NCBI GenBank assembly: GCA_030581615.1
Contig: JAKTTT010000001.1
Coordinates: 992,001-1,056,000 of the forward strand
Reading direction: 5' to 3'
DNA: 64,000 nucleotides
Source: Alloascoidea africana
Taxonomy: Eukaryota; Ascomycota; Alloascoideomycetes; Alloascoideales; Alloascoideaceae
In this document: positions 57,052 through 64,000 of the stretch, piece after piece
Layout: every line of letters starts with the position of its first letter
How positions within the stretch are numbered: the stretch's first letter is position 1
Position numbers and translations under genes: made by a program
Notes under the pieces: generated by a model
What the model was told of the DNA's origin: nothing
The model's database searches: none
What the model saw: the letters and a program-made list of their open reading frames with translations, nothing else

Positions 57052-59922
57052 CTATAGTTTCTTTTTTCTTCCGCCTTTCTGAGCTTTCCCGCTAACGGCG
57101 GTACCCACGCTTCCTGGGCCGGTGACCAGTTTGGTTCTTTCCTTGTCCAAACCTTTCGTTATAAAAGAGCTAACATACTCCAGTCCAACTATAAACAAAT
57201 TCATCAGACATGCAATGCAATAGTGCGATATAGTTGTTCCAATGTCTAGCCAGCTTCCTTCATCTTTAACCAAAAAGAAAAAGTTTAGAGATAAAATATC
57301 TGATATCGCAACAACCATTGTGAAAAGTGCTGCTTTTGGTAAACCCAATCGTATGTTTATTACGCCAAGCGCGGTGGACAAAAGCGCAAAAGGAATAAGA
57401 AGTTTGAGCATCAAAAGTGCACCCATTGAAAATGGATCAAAAATTGGTATCAGCCTATATACAGAATCCAAGGAAAATGAGGATATTGATGCAATGTTTC
57501 CGGTTCCAAAAAAGCCCTCTTGGGCAAAAAAGAATGAAAAGAGAGAAATACGGATCTCTCGTAGAGAAATGAGCTGAACCATATGCTGTCGTTTGGAAGG
57601 AAAGAATAATACCTCAAGCTCGATCCAGAGCTTAAGGACAAGGCAAAAGCCGACATAGAACAATCCTTCGTAGCTGATTGTAAGAATGATGAAGGTTGGT
57701 GCAAAGGCTAGATACTCAACAAGGAGGAGATGGTCGGTATTTATTATCGTATCATGGTAAAAAGGCGCCAACAGACTTGCGATAAATGATATCCACCCAA
57801 CGACTTGGGCACCAAGCGAGAGACCCTGTTTCTTTTGGAGAGAGTCGACGGAAACCTGAGTGACAAATATTGAGAGCAGAATAATTCCCAATTGGATTCC
57901 TAATCCATTCTTTATTCTCGGCGTGATTTTATCTGGGTTTTTCTTGAAAAGTCGGTATGAGAGGTATATTCCTGAAATGATCATAATTCCTCCTGCACCA
58001 GCAATCTGGTAGATACTCTCTACCTTGACCACAGGCAAAAGCGTAAATGAACAAATATACACTGTTGCAAAAACCCAGCCAAACATCAGGGTATCGTTCT
58101 TCACCGCAAGCTTGTAGTTTTCAACCAGCGGCCAAACTGAAAGAATTAAAAAAATGTACGTGAAATACCTGCGATCAAAATAGCCAGAGACAATGGCCTC
58201 AAGAAAGCATGTTATGAGAAGAATTGTGAATCCACCCTGTATCATGGGATGCTTGTGCTTACCAGGCATTCTGATGATCAGTTCCTTAAACCCGAGAATA
58301 GTTATTGATCTGTTTTCTAGAACAATACACCAGAAGAACACTGGGAAAATAGTGTAAAGGTAGTAATTTATGGGAGCGTGTTGATATTGAAAGAGCGCAA
58401 CAAAACCAGCAAAAATGACAAGAGCAGGGACTTTGAAGTTGGATTTAGGAACTTGCTTTTTGGCCTGTTCTGTTATGACAAACTCATATAGAAATGCAGT
58501 AAACGCATATGCTATCCATCCAAGAAACCCAGCAGTGACCACGGCTTGAAGGAACAGCCAGTTATAGGTTTGTAAATAGCGGAGACCCTCAAGTGTCAGC
58601 TTCATCAAGTCTTCGGACTCTTGGATTGCCAGCTCAAATTCTTCGTTTATCAGATGTGATTTGATCTTTTCTATTCGTGATTCAACCGTAAATTCGGCAA
58701 ACTTTTCAAATGGCTTGAACCAGAGCTGATTCTCCTTCCTTTCTGCTTCTTTAACTAAATACTGTTCAACAATTTGCATGGCGTTTGCGAAAAACGAGTT
58801 TGCTTTGGTGGCCAAGCTTGCATCAATAAACTGGAGAGGTAGTTCTCCAACTGAGTTCACAGGATAATTCAGCCCCACGAGGTACGACATAAGAGGAGTT
58901 ATGTCAGCCTGGTTAATATCGTTTCTAACGACTCTGTTCAGACCCCATGGAGCGGAGTACAGATCGTGGCTTCCGCCTCTGTTCTCTCGGTTTGATCTCT
59001 CGGGTTTAGGAACACCTGCACCCCAGGCTACTATTGGAGTTCTGGTATTATCTGGATGGCCATCACCATGAGATCCAAAGTCGCTCATGCCGTGATCTGC
59101 TGTAAACACAAATGCGGTATCATCATCTCCATAAAAGTCTCGAACCTTTTGTCTCAAAATTGGAATCTGAGAGTCGATATAGCGGATGTTGTCATAATAC
59201 TCGTCTGAATATGGCCGGTACGCGTGTCCCGCAGTGTCACAGCCAAGTAAATGTAGAAAGAAGCAAGTTTGGCCCTGTCTCAACAATCCATCCAGATCCG
59301 GGTCGACTGACGCGTTTGCGAAAAGTTCATCTAGCCGGTCAAAAACATATTTATCAAGCTCAATGCTTGACTTTGTAAAGTCCTCGAACTCAGCGCCGTA
59401 TATCCAGCTGTCAATCTTGTTTGTGTCTTTTAGCCCAGAAGTGAAGATGGGAACCACGTCTGGACTTCCAAATGCAAACGTGTGGCTCGACTGGTTGAAG
59501 GTGAAATCAAAGTCCACAGGGTTCTCTTTCCATCCCTTCGTAACAGCACTGACATCTTCATAAAAGCCCCCTATCATAGCCACGTGTCCTGGTCTTGACT
59601 CGGTAGGCATTCGCGTATGAGAAATGCCAAATGTGCCTTCCTCAAGGACGATTTTCCTCAAATTGGGCGCCAAGTAACCAGACTGTCCATACTTGGAGGA
59701 TCCAGGCTGTTGGTAGGTCACATTCATAAATGCCTTGTCTGCTCGCATCCCATCCCCGACCACAAGGAAAAGACGCTTTGCTGGCGGATCTGGAGTACTT
59801 TGATGTGGTTTCATACCGTGAACCAGAGGGCTCACAAAGTATATATCGAAGATCGACCATAGGTAGACAAAATGGAATATCACTGCAATAAACAGCAGCG
59901 TGTGCCTACTCAGCAGATTCAT
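57052..59922 (-). CDS. MCD4: GPI ethanolamine phosphate transferase 1 (Mcd4)
   Basis: A 956-residue ER membrane protein. It has one N-terminal membrane helix (about 6-30), then a lumenal alkaline-phosphatase-like catalytic domain (about 45-420) with VVGDGMRADKAF, MPTESRPGHVAMIGGFYED and ADHGMSDFGSHGDGHPDNT, which hold the expected metal ligands. About 14 membrane helices follow in the C-terminal half. It ends in a Lys-rich tail (KGGRKKKL) that resembles a KKxx-type ER retrieval signal. Mcd4 adds phosphoethanolamine to the first mannose of GPI precursors and is essential in yeast. The length matches the family (about 920-980). The xanthine dioxygenase gene is convergent, 92 bp away. TCATGTGA lies 101 bp upstream of the start. 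Confidence 0.97.
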   Translation of the reverse strand: MNLLSRHTLLFIAVIFHFVYLWSIFDIYFVSPLVHGMKPHQSTPDPPAKRLFLVVGDGMRADKAFMNVTYQQPGSSKYGQSGYLAPNLRKIVLEEGTFGISHTRMPTESRPGHVAMIGGFYEDVSAVTKGWKENPVDFDFTFNQSSHTFAFGSPDVVPIFTSGLKDTNKIDSWIYGAEFEDFTKSSIELDKYVFDRLDELFANASVDPDLDGLLRQGQTCFFLHLLGCDTAGHAYRPYSDEYYDNIRYIDSQIPILRQKVRDFYGDDDTAFVFTADHGMSDFGSHGDGHPDNTRTPIVAWGAGVPKPERSNRENRGGSHDLYSAPWGLNRVVRNDINQADITPLMSYLVGLNYPVNSVGELPLQFIDASLATKANSFFANAMQIVEQYLVKEAERKENQLWFKPFEKFAEFTVESRIEKIKSHLINEEFELAIQESEDLMKLTLEGLRYLQTYNWLFLQAVVTAGFLGWIAYAFTAFLYEFVITEQAKKQVPKSNFKVPALVIFAGFVALFQYQHAPINYYLYTIFPVFFWCIVLENRSITILGFKELIIRMPGKHKHPMIQGGFTILLITCFLEAIVSGYFDRRYFTYIFLILSVWPLVENYKLAVKNDTLMFGWVFATVYICSFTLLPVVKVESIYQIAGAGGIMIISGIYLSYRLFKKNPDKITPRIKNGLGIQLGIILLSIFVTQVSVDSLQKKQGLSLGAQVVGWISFIASLLAPFYHDTIINTDHLLLVEYLAFAPTFIILTISYEGLFYVGFCLVLKLWIELEVLFFPSKRQHMVQLISLREIRISLFSFFFAQEGFFGTGNIASISSFSLDSVYRLIPIFDPFSMGALLMLKLLIPFALLSTALGVINIRLGLPKAALFTMVVAISDILSLNFFFLVKDEGSWLDIGTTISHYCIACLMNLFIVGLEYVSSFITKGLDKERTKLVTGPGSVGTAVSGKAQKGGRKKKL

Positions 59923-60961
59923 TATTCCCCGGTTTACTCGAGTACTAGTCGTGTTTGGAAGGAGAAAATGGAGGTGCGTTGTTCTTTTCGATGGAGTTAT
60001 AACCTTCTTTACCGGCTGCCTGTCATGTGATCTCGAGGTAAAGTTACGGGAGATGAGCAGAAAAATCAGGGTGTTTTAGACTACCTGTTAGACTACCTGG
60101 GAATTTTTCTAATAAACCTTTTGTGTTCCTTTCGCTGGATACTTCAAGTTTTGCACAGTTGTTCTTGTCCCTTATGTGAGCAGAGAAATCCGACCACACC
60201 CTTGCACACAAAACCAGAAGGGAACTCTCAATGGCTCTTAAATGTAGTATGCCAATATTGATCACAGGGGGAAGACGAACATATCATACATTTCAGACTT
60301 GGCCTGTCAGCTTAAAGTTTCATCGGTTGGCGAAACGATAACCAGTCCACCAAGAAAAACGGTATATCGGCAAGCGGTTCAAGGCCTATAAAAAGATGAA
60401 AAAGAGTGACAGGGTATTTCTATTTCTATAAAAAACAAAAAAACAAAGACATAGAATAAACCGCTTTAATCAATGATCGTAATAAAACAGACTAAGCACT
60501 GGTCGTGAATAAGAAAGCTCACGAAATAAGTAAATTGAAAATAAACACGAGCAGAAAACTGGAGAGTGCACAAAAAATCAAAACTAAGAAATAGAGAGAT
60601 TTTGAAATAAATTTTTACTTTTTGACAACAGAGCGTAATAGTGAAAAAAGTGTGTGTTGTTTCCGTTATTTTCCATTCCCAGTAATTTTTTAGTAATTCA
60701 AAAGACGCCTATGTTCGCTAATCTGTAAAAGTCTGTGAGAATAGCGAAAAATAAAAAAGCTTATGGATGAAATCAAAAGTTAAGAAAGCACAAAGAATGA
60801 TTTGACAAAAGAATACATGACAAAAGCAGAACAGAACCTTTAGACCTGCAAAAATGAACTTCAGAAACGTCCAAGCTCACGATTACACATAAGAAAAACA
60901 AGAATTGGGAGAAAAAATGAACAAGAAAATAATATAAACTTTTCCAAGCAGTATGGGTATT
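59923..60961. promoter_or_regulatory. MCD4 promoter and 3' region of the DysF gene
   Basis: TCATGTGA is at 60023-60030, and a 12-bp tandem duplication TTAGACTACCTG lies near 60078-60101. From about 60400 to 60960 the DNA is very A-rich 3' flanking sequence of the DysF gene. The small minus-strand frame 60044-60265 is not convincing. Confidence 0.5.
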
Positions 60962-63900
60962 CTACTTGTTCTTTGACTTTGCAATGTCTGCCATCAACCA
61001 GTCTAGAATAGTAGCTATAATGGACAAAATGTTATCAGTGTAGGAACCAAAATCCGGGACAAGATTATTTGATAGAGACTCAAATTCAGAAGCAACTTTA
61101 TCGTTGCTTTTCGCTCCTTTGGATTTAGAATCAGAGACATCCTTTTTCGGAGTCGGCAATGGATGTATGCTCTGAGCCAACCCATTTAGTGTAGATCCAG
61201 ACATGTCAGGCAAAGTAGTTACATACTCTCGGTTCTTGAAGGAATCTTCGTATTCAGCTAAAACTGTGTCAAACTCATCTTCATGACGAGTTCTGAGAAA
61301 CGAGGTATCCGAAAACGATAATTGCCGATGATGAGAATTGTTGTAATTGCTGATTACCGAATTTCTATTTGATCTTTCCCCTCCAATTGTTAGTTCCGAC
61401 TCTCTGACTATAGATCTGATATAATTAAAGTGCTGCTCAAAGTATTCAGAATCTTTAGAGCCTTTAAAGCCCTGGGTTGTATGCATCCTGTCGAAACTAA
61501 CAAATATTTGTTTCAGCAGTAGCTTTTTCGACACAGCAACCTCAATTGGGGCCAAAATCATATCAAGATTCGCCACAAATCCTGATAGTACACGAAGGGA
61601 GTTTTCATGCTCATGCACATCCCACTGTTGCTCGAAGTCAACATTGTTGTTGATAAAAGAAACTATCGTGTCAACCCTGACCAGGTCTACCTTGCATTCG
61701 TTCAAAGTCTTGATTAAATCATCTACCATTCCCGATTCATCAATGGTTGTGGCACCTGCTGAGGTTGTTGACGAGGTATTTGTATGCCCACCATTACTCA
61801 AAAGATTGACTTCCAAACTTTCATTTTGACCAGCATCTCCATTGAGCGCGTTGGCTTGAAAATTCAACTCATTTTCAAATTCTGAAGGTGCAGTATAAAG
61901 ACTTGCCGAATCCAACGAAGACAATGAAGGTGAATGAGTGACCCCATCTATTCCATCATCCGCACTTTCATCTCCAGATTGATTTTGTTTCTCTGGAGAG
62001 GGCGGAGCAGACGAAGTTTTGCCCTTCTCAAATGGTTTAGATATAAGAAGCGAAAACCGCTTACTATTAGTTGGATCCAAAACATAGTTTTCCTGTTCGT
62101 CTTCTGCTTGATCAAAGTCACTCGTATTGGAAATCTTACCGTTTAGACGGTCTAGAGCCTCGAGGGCTGAACCGCTTCCACTCACTGTATTTGAACTTGA
62201 CTTTGAGTATGATAGTGATGACGATAGTTTCTTCTTGGTGCGTCTCATCCACACTCTTCGTCGTGCAAATGACCTAAACAGTAAGCTGTCACTATTGTTC
62301 ACTATGCTGGATGTTCTTGACCGACTTGCCCTTGAGTGTGCGGCTCTTGAACCTGGTCTCGACCCAGATCCAGACCCAGTCCACGATCCATAAGATGATC
62401 TAGAACCAGAAGATCTACTGGCAAAGGATGTTGTAAGCCCGCCGGTACCACCAATACCTGTATTTTTTGACTTTGAAGAGGCTGAATATATCCATCCTTT
62501 CTCATCCGCACCGTCTGCCTTGTTCACATACCACCGATCCAACTCCAGGTCGCTCCATAATGGATCTGCTAGGGGAATTAGGCTTATGTTATTCAGGGCC
62601 TTGTCCAAATGAAAATACGAGCTAGCCCCGAAATGGCATTTTCCAATGAAGAAGAAACCTTTTTGTGTCTCAACTAGAATTTCAAACCTTGCACTTTCGT
62701 CTTCTGTAGTAGTGGACACAAAGCGGGGTTCTGGCTCTGACGAAATATTCTCATTCTGGGAATCTTGCAAAGAAGCGTGAAAGGAAAACTCAGACTCATC
62801 ATCTTTTTCCTCGTCTTCGTTGGTTGACCGATCCGAACTAACTGCAAAAGAGGTCATAGCATCCTCAAACTCACCATCTTCAGACGTAGTATTTGATGTT
62901 TGGATGGATAGAATTTCACATTCCTGATTAAGATTCTGTGATTTCCATTCGTCCTCCCCGTGATTTGGTTCGTTTGAAAGTGTGTTCTGTCCAATTTTCT
63001 GGATGTTGTTATTTTGTGATGACTGCTCAAAGTGGTGACGTTCTTTCGAGGACTTGGTTGAGTGCTTTTTGTGACTTGATTTTGGCTTTTCATTCAGCAA
63101 AAATGAAAAATGGGACCTTCCATTAAGGGTTATATCACCTTCTGTTTTGACCAACGAAGAGCTGGGCGGTTTGGAAAACGATTTGATAAACTGCGAGTTC
63201 TTTTCTGCACCATAATTATCACTGTCATTATCATCCTCTTCATTTGTCAAAACTTGGCGGTTTGGTATTGACACATTTCGGGAAACAAATACCCCATCAT
63301 CTTCTTGCGGTTCGTACAATCGTTGTTCGCTCATCCTGTTGACCTCTTCGTCGGTGACATGAGAGTGGAACAATTCATCAGACTGACCACGTTTTAGCGG
63401 ATCAATCCTCTCTAAATACTTTTTAACAGTCAGCTCTCTCCTATGCATTCTGTTTGCAACATCAGCGGGCGTAGGCGGCTCTCTATCTTCAAAGTCATAG
63501 TAATCCAAAGAGTTCCTTGAGCGTTGGTGACTCCTGTTTCCATCTCCACTAGCGCTGGGTGTTGGAATGCTTTTGTCCTTGAAGTGATCTTTAAGGTGCT
63601 TCTCGTCTTCGGATTTTACCAGGTTCAGCTCTTTCATTAGTCCCTCTATCCCAGCAGACAATGACAACCTCTTTGAAGCATCTTTTAGTTGTTTCTCACA
63701 GTCAAAAGAATCCATTCCTAGAAGAGACTCTTTTGATTTATTAGATCTTGAAATTACTGACCGGCATCTGCCTAAAAATCTTGTTCGTGCCGACACAGCA
63801 GCGTTGTGAGAATTCACAATTGAATATGCTTCGTCAATAGGAGAGGTTCCCAGGAAATCAGCTTGGGTATTTTCTTCGTCTTCTGAACCATTCATCGAAT

Positions 63901-63994
63901 TTCTAGAACTAGATATTGAAGAGCATATACTTCGGCGAGAACTATTTGCATCCTGCCCCTCGTTGCTGAATTCGTAGTTTTCTTCCTTCTTCAT
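60962..63994 (-). CDS. Large Ser-rich protein with a dysferlin-like (DysF) domain
   Basis: A 1,010-residue frame; the ATG at 63994 is 6 bp from the window edge, so a longer N-terminus or upstream exon cannot be excluded. Most of it is Ser/Asp/Glu-rich and disordered, with a Gly-Ser repeat near residue 540. About residues 440-585 carry the DysF hallmarks: FEILVETQKGFFFIGKCHF, LELDRWYVNKADGADEKGW, IYS and later RRRVWMRRTKK. DysF occurs in peroxisomal ER-shaping Pex23/Pex30 proteins, S. pombe Mug65 and S. cerevisiae Spo73. No reticulon-like membrane helices are present, so this is closer to the soluble Mug65/Spo73 type than to Pex30. The C-terminal 250 residues are helical (VDTIVSFINNNVDFEQQW), a second possible domain. 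Function unknown; a membrane-contact or prospore-membrane role would be an inference. Confidence 0.65.
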   Translation of the reverse strand: MKKEENYEFSNEGQDANSSRRSICSSISSSRNSMNGSEDEENTQADFLGTSPIDEAYSIVNSHNAAVSARTRFLGRCRSVISRSNKSKESLLGMDSFDCEKQLKDASKRLSLSAGIEGLMKELNLVKSEDEKHLKDHFKDKSIPTPSASGDGNRSHQRSRNSLDYYDFEDREPPTPADVANRMHRRELTVKKYLERIDPLKRGQSDELFHSHVTDEEVNRMSEQRLYEPQEDDGVFVSRNVSIPNRQVLTNEEDDNDSDNYGAEKNSQFIKSFSKPPSSSLVKTEGDITLNGRSHFSFLLNEKPKSSHKKHSTKSSKERHHFEQSSQNNNIQKIGQNTLSNEPNHGEDEWKSQNLNQECEILSIQTSNTTSEDGEFEDAMTSFAVSSDRSTNEDEEKDDESEFSFHASLQDSQNENISSEPEPRFVSTTTEDESARFEILVETQKGFFFIGKCHFGASSYFHLDKALNNISLIPLADPLWSDLELDRWYVNKADGADEKGWIYSASSKSKNTGIGGTGGLTTSFASRSSGSRSSYGSWTGSGSGSRPGSRAAHSRASRSRTSSIVNNSDSLLFRSFARRRVWMRRTKKKLSSSLSYSKSSSNTVSGSGSALEALDRLNGKISNTSDFDQAEDEQENYVLDPTNSKRFSLLISKPFEKGKTSSAPPSPEKQNQSGDESADDGIDGVTHSPSLSSLDSASLYTAPSEFENELNFQANALNGDAGQNESLEVNLLSNGGHTNTSSTTSAGATTIDESGMVDDLIKTLNECKVDLVRVDTIVSFINNNVDFEQQWDVHEHENSLRVLSGFVANLDMILAPIEVAVSKKLLLKQIFVSFDRMHTTQGFKGSKDSEYFEQHFNYIRSIVRESELTIGGERSNRNSVISNYNNSHHRQLSFSDTSFLRTRHEDEFDTVLAEYEDSFKNREYVTTLPDMSGSTLNGLAQSIHPLPTPKKDVSDSKSKGAKSNDKVASEFESLSNNLVPDFGSYTDNILSIIATILDWLMADIAKSKNK

Positions 63995-64000
63995 TGGAAT

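Noticed and set aside
60044-60265. 73-codon frame upstream of MCD4
   Set aside because: No recognisable content and it overlaps the MCD4 promoter; judged spurious.
1-64000. tRNA, rRNA or CRISPR features
   Set aside because: Looked for B-box (GGTTCRANNCC) signatures and regular spaced repeats on both strands by eye and found none.

Overview
This is nuclear DNA from a budding yeast-type ascomycete. Several points support that reading: compact genes, short introns (53-166 nt) with GTATGN/GTAAGN donors and CTAAC-like branch sites close to the acceptor, and fungal gene families (Mcd4, Fmp27, Ost3, Spt5, Snx41/Atg20, Seg1-like). CTG codons fall at Leu positions in conserved proteins (Spt5, the LC8 light chain), which argues against a CUG-Ser species. 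The Spt5 tail has TPAW-type repeats like fission yeast rather than S. cerevisiae. Introns are frequent for a yeast (five in a 91-codon gene). I therefore infer a lineage outside Saccharomycetaceae and outside the CUG-Ser clade, and cannot name the species.

Layout. 1-2704 (-): N-terminal part of a Seg1-like eisosome protein, three exons, running off the left edge. 3211-5427 (-): a glutamine-rich, GC-rich putative transcriptional regulator. 5428-23859: an 18.4-kb stretch with no gene I can support, only simple repeats, homopolymer tracts and short hairpins; it is a candidate regional centromere or an exceptionally long regulatory region. 23860-33099 (-): a giant Fmp27/Hob bridge-like lipid-transfer protein. 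33878-35680 (-): an ER UBX protein (Cdc48 adaptor). 35805-38177 (-): Snx41/Atg20 sorting nexin, four exons. 38497-39266 (-): dynein light chain LC8 (DYN2), six exons. 39468-42477 (+): SPT5, two exons. 43230-45317 (-): a coiled-coil/basic protein, two exons. 45665-46645 (+): OST3/OST6. 46960-48581 (-): an SLC35F/Thi74-like transporter, three exons. 49071-50021 (-): a protein with a Sec2-type Rab-GEF coiled coil. 50022-55834: a gene-poor interval holding one two-exon trihelix/coiled-coil gene and possible gene relics. 55835-56959 (+): a TauD-family 2-oxoglutarate dioxygenase, most like fungal xanthine dioxygenase. 57052-59922 (-): MCD4. 60962-63994 (-): a large Ser-rich protein with a dysferlin-like (DysF) domain.

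There is no operon logic here. The recurring theme is membrane and ER biology: lipid transfer (Fmp27), GPI anchors (Mcd4), N-glycosylation (Ost3), ERAD (UBX protein), endosomal sorting (Snx41), Rab activation (Sec2-like), eisosomes (Seg1-like). An 8-bp motif, TCACATGA/TCATGTGA, recurs 100-190 bp upstream of several of these starts. Two divergent gene pairs share short promoters (DYN2/SPT5, 201 bp; coiled-coil gene/OST3, 347 bp). Seven gene models below are spliced models I worked out by hand from splice signals and reading frame; they are not transcript-verified.
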